From contig CM028907.1 of assembly GCA_016801845.1 (NCBI GenBank), positions 23,314,598 through 23,378,597 on the forward strand: 64,000 nucleotides of DNA, written 5' to 3'. Below, in pieces: positions 39,371 to 50,834 of the stretch. Made by a program: the position numbers and the translations under genes. Position 1 is the stretch's first letter, and every line of letters begins with the position of its first letter. A model generated the notes under the pieces. That model worked only from the letters and a program-made list of their open reading frames with translations, made no database searches and was not told the DNA's origin. This stretch comes from Polydactylus sextarius (lineage: Eukaryota; Chordata; Actinopteri; Polynemidae).

Positions 39371-40029
39371 ATGTTTTTGTCTGTGAACATTTTTATGTTG
39401 ACAAAGTCAAAGACTTTAAGAGCAGGAAACTGAAATTACCAAGACCTGCATGTATCAGTAGATGCTGTCTGATGTCTTAACAATCAGAGAACCTTGAGAT
39501 TTTCATTATGTCACAAATATTGGTAGACCTTTTACATAAGTCCATGTAGATTTCCAGTACATTAAACTTAACAAATATCCACTCATTGTCTTTGTTTGAG
39601 TACAGGATGTGCACACAGAGAAGGAAACATTATGAAGATATTGTCCACTCTAAATAATGTATGAAAATATTAAGAATAAATAATAAATAATTGGAAATCA
39701 TTGGACCTCCAATACAATCAAGGGCAAAAAAGTTCCATACCACAAGAGATTCATCAATATTCTTCACACAATGCGATTTCAATTTTCAATTTGGGTGACT
39801 AGGTGATATAAATGACATAAAATCTGTTACAAACAGCTGCCATGCAGTTTTGGGCTGTCTCATTTGAAAGGCTACAACAATTTGATCCTTCTCAGTCTAA
39901 CGTGTCCTAAGTTTCATCACAGTGCAGGTGGGTCTGAAGTTAAAGCTAGTCTCTTGTTAACAGAAGCAAACTGTTGTTGTGGTGCTGTTGCTGGTGCTAT
40001 GCAACAGTAGTAGTATGTACTACTGTCTC

Positions 40030-40450
40030 ATCGAAGAACCATCAGTTCAAACTTTTGTAGACTGGGACCTACAAAAGATGCAAGCAAATTTGGACAAAGG
40101 GTTTTCTGGGTCTTCCTCTAGGTCTCCAAGCTGTTGGACTTGCCTGAGATGTGACCAGGAGGTGTCCTGAACTAAATGCCTGAACTTCCTCTACATGTTC
40201 TTCAAGGAAGAGCAGCAGTTAATCTCCAGGCTCCTCACTTTGCAGAAACAGAAACGGAAAAATCATTTTGGACAAAACATCCCTTTGCAGTAAAGAACTA
40301 TGGCCTCCTCCACCTCAGAGGTTTTGACTCTCACTGACCAATCACCTCTGAAATTGTTCTGAGTGATCATTTTGTCCAAGATGTGATTGGATAGTTCTTT
40401 GGATACGATGTTAGTTGTCTGTGGGATGCATTTCAAAGTTTTCAAAGTGG
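40030..40450 (-). mobile_element. Decayed non-LTR retrotransposon (LINE) fragment
   Basis: On the minus strand a frame (40445 to 40263) contains VKTSEVEEAIVLYCKGM, resembling the reverse-transcriptase segment STSKSEAMVL of fish LINEs. It is followed by the LINE-type 3' coding stretch in which CATCTGGTCAGGATGCCTCC-like and GAGGAAGACCC-like words can be traced. Several stops and indels show it is dead. The clade is not determined. Confidence 0.55.
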
Positions 40451-40849
40451 TTTTCTGATGTGTGTCAGGACTTCACATAACCAGTGAGTCTCCTCTCTTT
40501 TGAGGTACGAGGTCACTGCTTTGTCCTCTTCCTTCCTCCACTTCTTTCACTTTCCTCTTTGTTTATTTGTTTTCCTTTAGGTGAGCGTTTTACCTCCAGA
40601 GTTCGTGGATGAATAATGATTAAGCGTTTTGAGAGGTTTCTTGTCATCACCACAGGAATTTGCAGTCAGTGTCAGATCAAACCAACACAACAACTGATTC
40701 CATTTTTAACTTCAAACATGACTGTGACATGAAAAACTGGTTCTGTAATTTTAACTCCAGCAGTGAGAGGATTTTCTGACTCATCCATAATTACAGCTGC
40801 AGTCTGTGAAATCAGGATCTAGTGTATGTTTGATTTTCACAGTTTTGGA

Positions 40850-41110
40850 TACGTACTCAGATTGACCGACTGGCTGACTGGCTGTTATTTGACGGGTTAG
40901 GACCTGCTGTGCAGATCACTCCAGGCTGCCTAATCATGCATTGTCTACGCTGGTGAAGGAATGCCAGGATTCACCTCACGGTCAGAGGAGTCGCCGCCGA
41001 GGATTCAAGCAGCGACAAGCCGCCTACTCGGTCAGGGTCACGGCTAACACCAGTCGCACTTCCCCTGCACCTTGTCTCTGTCATCACAGCCTTTGTTTTT
41101 TAACTGACAG
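40850..41110. promoter_or_regulatory. Candidate conserved non-coding element
   Basis: Non-repetitive, moderately GC-rich, with CTGCCTAATCATGCATTG. No gene recognised. Confidence 0.3.
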
Positions 41111-41154
41111 GCATGTTTACATGATGCTCAACTAAATCATCAACGCACTGAGAG

Positions 41155-41240
41155 GATGGAAGTGGTGGAGTGAGGCGCTTGTCACTTAATTGGTGAGGTT
41201 ATGGGTTTGATTCCCTCTGTGACCACCCATGCTGGAGGGA
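41155..41240 (+). repeat. Possible tRNA-derived SINE relic
   Basis: Contains box A-like TGGTGGAGTGAGG and box B-like GGGTTTGATTCCC at tRNA-like spacing, but no acceptor stem pairs. It is not a functional tRNA, and a decayed SINE head is the likeliest reading. Confidence 0.3.
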
Positions 41241-42150
41241 TTGTGCAGGGTCCATCTAACTGTGATGTCCTGTGTTTGGACCTAGCCGACAGACTGTGTT
41301 TAATGTTCTGTGCTGGTCTGCTTTCATCTCAACATGTAGACAAAGACAGAAACACATGAAAACACAACAGGCAACGACAGGTGAAGTAAGGCCAAAGCCC
41401 CACCTACTGGCATCAGAAAAATATGTTGTTTCAAAGTGAAAAACTGAGGCATTAATATAATTCTAATATTGATCCGTGAAATATTTTGTTGCTGCTCTTA
41501 TTTAGTCTAAAGTTGCTATATCTATGTTTATTCTAGCTAGTTAGTATGCTAACTTCAGCCATTAATGACAACATTTGCAGGTAGTTTTTCATCTGTTACA
41601 ATTTTAAAGGTGATATATGTATGTTTGCTAGCTAGCATGTAGCTTGCAGTGATTGAAAATAGAAGTAAAACATTGTCGAGACAGCTCTTGGTGGGAAAAG
41701 AAATTAAGGTTGATGCCAAATCTGCAGTATTTCTTATTGATTGGTGAGAAAATAGCTGCTAATGCTTTTGCTAACTACGCAGCCCTAGTAAAACATACAT
41801 GTAGCACCTTTTCAGGAAATGCAAAGACATGATGATTTTATTGGACTTGTCCCATTTTGATTCTCTTTTTTCTCAGTTCTCTTTTGACTCAAACACATTA
41901 CAGATCCATGAGTTCAGTACTACCGTATTGACCCAAATATAAGACAGTATTTTTACTCTAGAAAAAAGTCTGAAAAAGACGGGTCTTTTTCTTTTTACTC
42001 GGGGTCCAGAGACCCGTGGGTCTTCTCTCACAACACCATGGTTTCAAAATTGGGCCGATAATAATTGTCCTCCATGCATTACAGGTATCAAGTGGTTGGT
42101 AGTCGTAATGCTAATGATAACGCTTGCACAAATGTTAGACACCGCTTTTA

Positions 42151-42289
42151 GGGGCCACCTGCGTAGCAGCGTATATGTCGTGCAGCTGATTGTGAGTTCA
42201 AATCCCCATCTAGACCACGGTAGCTTCCCTGCGCGTGTTCTCCTCCATTCCTTTCTCTCTACATTGTCTCTATCATTAAAGGCAAAAAT
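42151..42289 (+). mobile_element. tRNA-derived SINE, plus strand
   Basis: Begins GGGGCCACCTGCGTAGCAG, has box B-like AGTTCAAATCCCC, then a pyrimidine-rich body (CTTTCTCTCTACATTGTCTC) and the tail ATCATTAAAGGCAAAAA. Both ends match the minus-strand copy at 21991-22141. Confidence 0.7.
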
Positions 42290-43911
42290 TCCCAACAAGT
42301 AATGATAAAACTGAATCTACTACTAGATGAGTAGTGAGTAGTTTGCTACTACAGGTCATGTTCTGACTCACTAATTTTTCCAAAAATGGATCTTGAAAAA
42401 AAGGGTTTGTCTTATATTCAGGTCAATATGGTAATTACCTGAAGAAATATGACTGCCGCAAGTTGAATCATACTGACTCATCTGATAGATGCCTGAACTG
42501 TTATTTTTTTATGGTTGAGATGAAAATGTTTAATTATTTGGTAACATCAACATCAAGAACAAATTCAAAACTACAAATTTAAGTTAAACACATTGTATGT
42601 TAATAACACACGTACATCTAGGAAAAAGTCTTGATTTTCACAGAAATGTCACTAATGTCTCAATGATCTCAGTTGATCTTAGACGCACTCTCTAAAATCG
42701 ATTTCACGTGCAGGTGTCGACCCCTACTGGCCACAGGTTGGAATTACAAGACTGCAGTGGGTTAACACAAACTTCAATTTTTATTTTTATTTATTTATTT
42801 TTTATGTGTTTTCACTTTTATACAAAAAATAATCCTCATCTTTACACATCATCCATGAAGGTCAAAGGTCACACTCAATTATTGTGTATTTCTGGAAGAT
42901 TTTCAGCTTTTTTTTTTTTTCAGCTCAAAATTTCAAAAAGTAATTCTGCAAAAATTCTTAAACAAATTCATTCATTCAAAAATCATGACTTTAATTTAAT
43001 CCTCTAACTGAGGTTGTGATGTGTCAGGTGTTCAGCGCCTTCACTTACTCATCCATGTAGATTTCACAGAACCACGCTCAATGTCCTGCCAGTTTCTCCT
43101 CATAAATCTGCTGGCTCGTAATGACAAAATAAACAGGTGAGCACTGATCAGTCCACAGGGTAAACAGTGTAAACGTCAACCCACAGTCAGTTATCACAAC
43201 TTGGGTTTGTGTCAAACAGTCTTGGTTTCAAACTTCCTGAGGCTCTGCGGCCTTTGAGGCGGCTCCACCTGCAGATACCTTAATAAATATTTTAGGATAT
43301 TTCATCACCAACACCACAGTATATTTCCAGACTGTTGTGTACAATAGCATCTGTCCGATAACACTTCTCCCAGAAAACTCTTGCAATTACAAATGTTCTA
43401 CTTCCTGTCTGGATTTTGGTTTACTCTTGTTTTCTCAGCTTCCCCACGCCTCAGATTTAAAGACTTCCCAGTCTCCATATCAGATTTACATCTGGACTCA
43501 TTGCTCACTTCATAATTCTCTGTTGTTTGCTTTGATTCGTCGCCCCATCAGCCTGATGGAAACCCAGCGGTCTGACACTGGGCCCTATATTGTGTCTTCA
43601 GATTTCATGACGTGGTTGAAACAGTCAAAATGTCCATTGTCGAGTCTGAAGCAGTAAAACATCACTTTTAGACCTTGTTTCAAGAAATAAATGATGAGTT
43701 TTACCATGAAGCATTGTTTTAGTCTCATTTGTCCACTGCACTCGCTCCCTGATGAAAAAGAACAGAGAAGGTTCATAAAACTCCAGTCTGTCTCTTCATG
43801 TTTTGTAATCTGTGTCTCTCCAGCTTGTTTGGAGGTTGATCAAGACATGAACCAAACAAACAATATACCAATGTTGTTGTAGAAATGTCAGTGTATATAT
43901 GTATATACATA

Positions 43912-43952
<41 letters not shown>

Positions 43953-44759
43953 TCTATATATGTGTGTGTGTGTGTGTGTGTATGTGTGTGTGTAAAACTT
44001 CCTCACCAAGAGCTTCAGTCACTGTTGTGTTTATGAGACCAGAGGATAAAACACGACTTCTAAGCAGAAGAGACAGGCTAGCTGGTTAGTTAGCACGATA
44101 ACTTCAGTTAAACACTAAAAAAAAACTAGTGCTGTTATTGAGCCAGGGTGAAGCCAGAAATTGTAAACATCTGGGAATGCAGCAGCCCTGAGGGGGGTCT
44201 GGCCGTTCTGCCCCAGAAAATTTCTTAGATGTGATTTTCTGCCGTCTAGTCCATTGTAGGGTACAGGGCACAATACAATACTATTCAATGGAAAGAAACT
44301 ATAACCACTTAACTATTTACTTCTAAATGTTTTTTTATGTAAACTACAAAATTGAGACTCATAAATGTGAGACTAACTTTCAGTGGATGCAGAAGCAGGA
44401 TGATAGAGATGGATTGTTTGTTTGTTCGTTTGCTTTTTTGTATTTTGGAAGTGGTTTGCTCACTCTGCTAAGCCAACAATGTGCCCATGATTTTGTAGCT
44501 AAGTCTTATTCATGCTGTTGCATGTCCTTTCCAGTAGATGGCAATGAAAGCACAAAAATGGAAACCATTGCTAACTAATGTACTATAACACACCCTGAGG
44601 CTGCTTGAGCAAGACTGCTGTTGTGCACACTGAGTGCACAATGAATATGTGGTGGTGGAATTATAATTTTCTACTTGTGGCACATTGAAATAATAGCATT
44701 TTAAAAAATAAGGGAAATGAAGGTCCTTGTTGCAGGCTATTAACACAGGTTTAACGTTC
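42290..44759. other. Intergenic, nothing gene-like
   Basis: AT-rich sequence with one compound microsatellite. The frames of up to 106 codons show no recognisable domain. Confidence 0.55.
43895..43993. repeat. Compound TA/CA/TG microsatellite
   Basis: A (CA)n array and a (TG)n array flank a TATATATTCTATATA centre, forming an imperfect palindrome. Confidence 0.9.
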
Positions 44760-45060
44760 TGTAAGGTGGTTATTTTCGTGGAATAAGCCCCAGCAGAGTG
44801 ATGCAGGACCCTGATGCGTTGATTACAGTAGATAATAGCTTCTGCAAAAACAAAGTAGTCCTATAACTGACAGGTCGAGCCATGTATGAAAACCAGTTAT
44901 TACATGGCTCTTTATGATGCTGTTGAATATGCCAGCTGATTAGCCTTAAATAAAGTTCAATTTGTCAGTTATCTGCTTATTCCATGAGAATGACCTCGGA
45001 GCATATTATCTTACTTAACTTACTTAATCTAATTCATAGGGAACATGGTGTCAGGGTTGT
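44760..45060. promoter_or_regulatory. Candidate conserved non-coding element
   Basis: About 300 bp of complex AT-rich DNA with GTTGATTACAGTAG, GCTGATTAGCCTTAAAT and ACTTAATCTAATTCATAGG. No repeats and no coding frame. Confidence 0.4.
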
Positions 45061-45851
45061 CATACTTTTTAAAAGCTTAAAAAGATCCAGGGCTTTTAAA
45101 GTGAGATTTGAGGCTTCAGTCCCAAAAGCTGCCACCCTCCGCTCCACTGCTGGCGTTGGGTCGAGCATGTGTTGAGTGACATTTCCTCTAAACTTTAAAT
45201 GTTAACATCAGGTATGTAGCAATAGCAGAAATGGATATTTAGCTCCATTAAAGAACAAGTGTGTGTGTTTAGTGGCTTCTAGTGGTGAGGTTTATAACAC
45301 CACAGATTACACCAACAAACAATCTGATGGACGTAAAGTGAACCGTAAAGTGAAGTGAAGCTGTGTTTTCTGTGAAGGGGAGACTACTGCTTTTGATAAA
45401 GAAGTTAAAGAAGAAAAATAACAGCTGTTCCTGCAGGTACATAGGCTACAAATAGCCTATGTACTTTTACTAAAGTTTGAATGTAAAGCAGTACTTTTGA
45501 CTGGTGCGTGTGTTTTTACTGTGCTCCAGTACAGTAAAAATACAGTGCATGCAGTGTGTCTGTTGGACTGTGCACCACCACTGTCTGAGCAGCGAACAGG
45601 GTTTCTGCAGCATCCTCATGTGAACCTGCAAGCATACAGTTTCAGGTCGGTGCAGCCATTACATCCCACTCTCCTGCATTGACGTCATCCAGGAGTGCAT
45701 TCATTCAACCCCCACCTTTGTCCATTTTATTTTTGATGTACTATTTTATTTTATTTCATTAAGCACCAATCACAAGTGTGTGATCAAAGCTCCAGCTCAG
45801 CGGCTATTTACGTCCACAAAATCTTATTAAGAGACTAGACTGACTGCTGCA

Positions 45852-45854
<3 letters not shown>

Positions 45855-45930
<76 letters not shown>

Positions 45931-45950
45931 TGTGTGTGTGTGTGTGTATG
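45855..45950. repeat. Long (TG)n microsatellite before the CpG block
   Basis: About 45 TG units with one TC and one TA interruption, just upstream of the promoter-like region at 46.0 kb. Confidence 0.95.
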
Positions 45951-45999
45951 TATCAAGGGAGAGGAAGGGAGAGGAGGGGAGAGTGGAGGTGTGAGTGAG

Positions 46000-46196
46000 T
46001 CCCGCACAAGACCCCGTGAAAGTCGCACTGTTCGCGGCGTCAGATCTTGTCGCACCTCGCCTGTCTCCCTCTCCACATCTGTGGGTGTCCACCTGTCTCT
46101 CCTCCTCCTCCTCCTCCTCCTCCTCCTCCTCCTCTTCTCTCCATCAGACGCCATTTTTCCTTCAGAGGACGTGAAGTTTGTCCGGGAGCCGGCACC
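46000..46196 (+). promoter_or_regulatory. CpG-rich promoter-like region with CTC repeat
   Basis: GC- and CpG-rich DNA between a long TG microsatellite (45855-45950) and an ATG at 46197. It holds a CTC repeat (46101-46134) and a YY1-like GCCATTTT (46150-46157). It looks like a promoter or 5' UTR of the possible exon that follows. Confidence 0.4.
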
Positions 46197-46250
46197 ATGT
46201 TGACGCTGCTGACCTCCATGTATCTGGTGGTTCGGGCTGTTTCCTCGCAG
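46197..46250 (+). CDS. Possible first exon encoding a signal peptide; gene not recognised
   Basis: An ATG in good context (GGCACCATGT) opens an 18-codon frame, MLTLLTSMYLVVRAVSSQ. This is hydrophobic and signal-peptide-like, and it ends exactly at a strong donor, CAG|GTGAGT (46250/46251), phase 0. The upstream DNA is CpG-rich. I find no convincing downstream exon before the mdh1 promoter, so either the later exons are short or far away, or this is a chance match. The family is unknown. Confidence 0.4.
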
Positions 46251-46683
46251 GTGAGTTTTAAAAGAACGGACTTCACTGTGCGTCCGTGAACGCCCCATTC
46301 TTTAAAAAATGCTAATAACGGAGGTAAACCGGACCGTTACCGACCTGATGTGACAGACGTTTCCCTCCTAAACCGATAAGTTACTGAACCCATGTCTGCG
46401 TTGGTCACTCAGGTGCGTTTAATCAGTGAAAGCAGTGTTTTTTACTATGCGGTTAATAACCCTCCGTTAGATTTCAGGTGTAGGAAAAAAAACATGGCGG
46501 CCGGAAACCCGACGCCACCTTCACGCGGGACTGAAGGAACCGGGCAGGTTGCCTCTTTTTCTGACCCCGTCATCATTAATTCACACGCGCACTTGGCGGC
46601 TTTGGCAGAGTCCAGAGTCACAGTGAAGGCAGCACGAGTAAACAACACAACATCCGGCAGGCACCTTAAAAAAATAAATAAAA

Positions 46684-46750
46684 TAAAATTAAATTAAATT
46701 AAATTAAATTAAATTAAATTAAATTAAATTAAATTAAATTAAATTAAATA
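46684..46750. repeat. (AAATT)n pentanucleotide repeat
   Basis: About 13 units, nearly perfect. Confidence 0.9.
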
Positions 46751-47664
46751 ATAAAGCAGTCATTTAAAATACCAAATATTATTTTAGTCGTTTTTTGAAG
46801 AAAAGCAAATTAAACAATATTAATAATATAATGGACAATAACATTGTTTTTGTTTCCCCTCTAATAACACCGCAGTGAATAAACTACTTGACAAAATTAT
46901 AATGTAATATAATATGTGCACTTTTCATTTAAATATAAAAAATATTGAATAAACATTGAAGATGTTTATTCAATGTCTAATTATTGAATTATTGTCTAAT
47001 TATTGAAGATGTCAAGTGGACCATGGTTTCGATCTCCCAGAAAAACACAAATAATGATAATAACAACACATCTTTCAAATTAAAATGCTTTTTCTCACCA
47101 CAGACATGTGACAAGAGGATAAAAATAGTAGACACAATAAAACTTCAGAGATGCTAAAAGATCAATAAATTAATCAATTAGCCAAAATTTTAATGCATTG
47201 TAATAATAATTCTGATGTAGAATTTAACTCAACATCAACTTTTTATTCAATCTTTTATGTGCTTTGTGTTAAAAAAAAATGGGTCTGGATGTAACTGTAG
47301 TTAAAACTATGACATGATCATTTTTTACCTGTTTTTTCAAATCAATACAAAAATCAACATGGTTCAATACAGAAAATTAAAAACAGTAAATAAAATTAGT
47401 GGGTAATTTTATGTAATTTCTACTCTCATAGTTCCCTGCTCTGTAAACTTCAGCAATTATATATAATGTGATGCTTGTTTCAAAGTTTGATTTTAATGTT
47501 TTAGTGGAAGGAATGGAAAAGGTTTTGATTAATTCATCCACAGGGTCTAATTTACAACAATAATATGAAAAAATGCAAAAGGAAAACGAAGTAAAAGATG
47601 CATTCAAGCTAAAAAGGATTTAAAAAACAAAGTACCACTGTTGACATGATTGATAAATATGAAA

Positions 47665-47991
47665 TCACGCTTTTATTTTGAAGGCTGAAGTAGCGTGCTT
47701 CCTGCTGTGTTGCTGTGTGTTTGTTGCTGCCTTAGTGCAGCAGATTATCAGCACCGCGGTCAGTGCCTGTGCTGCTGCCAGCAGACAACAGAACTGCAGC
47801 TTCACAGAAACTGAGCCCAGCTCAGACCCAACATGGCCGCCGGTGTCCTTGATCGGCTGAAGGTTGGGGACGGAGCTGTAACTGAAACTCTCGTCAGACT
47901 GAAACCAACCTCCCTGCTCTACACTTCCTGAAAGAGCATCCCTCACATCACCACCACCCAGCTGCCCAGTCTGAGCAGCACATGGAGACAC
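47665..47991 (-). other. Unexplained GC-richer block open in both strands
   Basis: A 108-codon frame on the minus strand (47991 to 47665) overlaps a 60-codon frame on the plus strand (47678-47860). Both have a hydrophobic Cys/Ala-rich segment. The minus frame ends within a sequence containing AATAAA, as a 3' terminal exon or processed copy might. No family recognised. The left end, TTTTATTTTGAAGG, resembles the end of the inverted-repeat element at 52770, so a transposon origin is also possible. Confidence 0.25.
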
Positions 47992-49730
47992 TTAAAGGCT
48001 TAAACTTATGTAGTCAAACATGTTTTCACAAAAACCATTAATCTGCCACTTCACCGGAACAAAAGCACAATGTCCACATACTGTTGACCAGATAACATAC
48101 AAAGATTTACCAATACTGATGGAGGGACACAGTGTTTTCAAACAATACTGTGAATTTCCATGTAGCAATGCAGCTCTTTTGTTTTTGGTTCAGTTAAAAG
48201 ATATTGACTACATACATAAATAGACTTTCAATCCTGCTACATGTACTCACTTACTTTAATGTAGCACTGTAATATTTGTCAAACAAGTTTGTAATGCATC
48301 TTTTATTCCTTCTGAAGTGCAACTGACTGAGACATGACAATGTATTAGAGTGTGGTTCAGTTCAGTTTCACCTTTTGTTTCACAAAACATGAGAACTAAC
48401 ACCATAAAGTTCAAAGATTTTCATACTGTTGAACCATATTTGAAACCTTTGTCACAAAGATCTCGTCAGCAGATCAGATCAGACGGCTCGGCTCAGATTT
48501 GCCCACGGCAGAGCAGCACATAACAGGCTCTTAACGAGTCTTAACGAACTAACTTGACGAGCGGACGACTTCCTGTAATCTTAGGAGTGAGTGAAGTTGA
48601 TCTCTCATGTGACCTTTCACCTTTGATCCTGATTTGACAATCAGCAGGACTACATACAGTTTTAGAATATGTTGGAGCAGAGGTTATAGAGCCTGAGGCC
48701 CATGATACACCTGTCCATCATGATGTCTCATAACTTCTGGTAAGTTCAAATAACTATTTAAAGGTGACAGAGAACAGTTGAACAGGGTTTTGATCCTTGT
48801 TCTGTGATGTGACATATAGACAATAAAACGTTGGTTGGATGTGTAACGCCTCAGAAGCTTCATAAAAACCTCTCAGAAAGATATTTTAGGGTGGAGGATT
48901 TAAACTCGTGGTTTTGCATCTATTTGGCATCTTTTCAGGCTTAACTGGCAACCTCCTTATGAAATGAAAGCACTGGACACTGATTAGCTCCTTCACTGTC
49001 ACTCAAATGAATGTAACTTCACCATCTTCAGATCACAGACAGACCATCTTTTTACAGATGATCACCTCTGAAGGGGAGAGAATGGAGTCAGAGTGGGGGC
49101 AGTGAGATACATTTGACGTCACAAATTTGAAATTTACCCATCTAGCAACATTTCTAAAAGAGGAATTTCTATGAAAAGGAGATGTTCAGTTCTAGCACTT
49201 TTCACTTGTTCCTGAATGTGGGTGGAATCGTTCTTCAACAAAGATGAGACGTAAAAACGTTTTTGATTCTGTCACCTTTAATATTCTAACAAACAGCCAC
49301 AGAGGAGGTGGGGCTTATGTCACCACCAAAGAATTTACCATTTTGAGACATTAATTGAAAAAGTTATGATTGTATTTAAAATACACCAAGTGCATTTTAA
49401 CAGTAGATTATTATAAAGTACAAACACGTGTTAACATTACATTAAAGGTATTTACCAATTCATGGGACCTTTAAGTTGCTTAAAGGATCATCAAGTGAAG
49501 CTGCTTAGCTGCCTGCAGGCAGCAGATGAATGTGGGTTTTTACTTCAGTAATGGTCATTTTTTCACGGTACTGAAGGTTTTGGTTGCATGTTTAGGGAGC
49601 CAACATGTTCTTGAAGGTTGTTGGAGGCTTTCAGAGTTGTTGAAGTGTGATTGATTTCAGGAATCTTAAAATAGGTTTAATAGGTTTCAAGAAGACATCT
49701 TGAAATGTTTAGCCCAACTGTCACAGCTGG

Positions 49731-50234
49731 TCCCAAAGAACAGCAGCACAAATTTCAGCAAACACTTGTAACTCTTCATTCATATCTATGTTCTCATTGT
49801 ATCTAGGGTTATTGACTTATAAAGTCAATAATCAACTTTAGCTAAAAAAAAAAAAAAAAAAAATCTACTTAAAAAAAAAACAAAAAACGAAGTGAGTGCT
49901 GATCCCTCCAAAAGGTTCTGCTCTACTATGAACTCAAGACTGTTAAATCTTGAGATTTCTGTCAGTAACTGTAATAAAATAAACTTAAAAACTCTTCTTG
50001 TCAATATAAATATCACAGGTTTCTGCTGAAATACTGGAACGAAACACAGTCTGATCCGTGTTCTTTCCTCTTTTGTAAGTAAGACACTAAAACCAAAACT
50101 AGAAATGCTATGAAGGTTTCATTTATCAGTTAATGTTCCTGCTTCCTTCTCTCTGTTACATTCATCAGAACATTAAACCAAACTTCGATAAAAAGTCGTC
50201 AGTTTTAAAGGTTCAACAGACTGGTTCTTCCAGT
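49731..50234 (+). repeat. Dispersed repeat, copy A, upstream of mdh1
   Basis: Nearly identical to 57661-58313 downstream of mdh1 and in the same orientation. Both begin TCCCAAAGAACAGCAGCAC and end ACTGGTTCTTCCAGT. Copy A carries a pure A-run at about 49844-49863. No coding frame. This is either an unclassified transposon or a local duplication. Confidence 0.75.
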
Positions 50235-50599
50235 TGGTCAACGTCCAAACTAATTCACAGACACCAGTGTCTCTTAACATTACAGACAGAACATTTTTCT
50301 CAAGTGTAGCAGATAAAATAATGTATATAATCAAGAGTGTATAGTAAAATAAGACATGGATGGTTTCATTGGATATAAAAAGTTTTCATTAAACAACAAA
50401 GGGATAGACCTCACATCTCTTTTGAAAGATTCAAAAGAGATGTGGGGTCAAGTTTTATCCTTTATCAAAAAGTAATCAGGCTGCTTTTCCACAGTTTGAC
50501 CACTGGATGTCGCCAAATCGCAGCGCTGTGATGTTCCGTTAAGAAAAAGCAGCTTTTCGGAAAAATCCTCTGCCTTTCATGCGGCGACAGGTGGGCGCG

Positions 50600-50834
50600 G
50601 TTTGACCGAAGCGATGCATTGTGGGAGATTGTGTTTTGTTTTTGAAGGCGGTTAACAGAAAATGTCCGCCTCTGTGGTGAAAACGACTACAAGTCCCGTG
50701 TTGAGGGCGGGACGAGCCGCCTCTCCGCCTGACTTTAGCACGGAGAGATAGAGGTGACCCCGCCGACTAGTCCGACTCTGAGCAGGGAGAGCAGGCACCG
50801 CAGACTCACAGCAGCATCCTCATCCGCTAGCGAA
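50600..50834 (+). promoter_or_regulatory. mdh1: mdh1 promoter and 5' UTR, CpG-rich, ZNF143-like sites
   Basis: CpG-rich DNA ending at the mdh1 start codon. It contains ACTACAAGTCCCG (50686-50698), which resembles the ZNF143/SBS element ACTACAATTCCC, and an inverted relative GCATTGTGGGAGATTGT (50616-50632). A GC box GGGCGGG lies at 50705-50711. No TATA box is seen. This is typical of a housekeeping promoter. The factor assignment is inferred from motif resemblance only. Confidence 0.6.

Noticed and set aside
41155..41240. Second tRNA gene
   Set aside because: Box A and B words are present but the acceptor and anticodon stems do not pair; more likely a SINE relic.
45804..46298. Minus-strand 164-codon frame with His-Thr and Arg runs
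   Set aside because: Composed of TG and CTC microsatellites read backwards.
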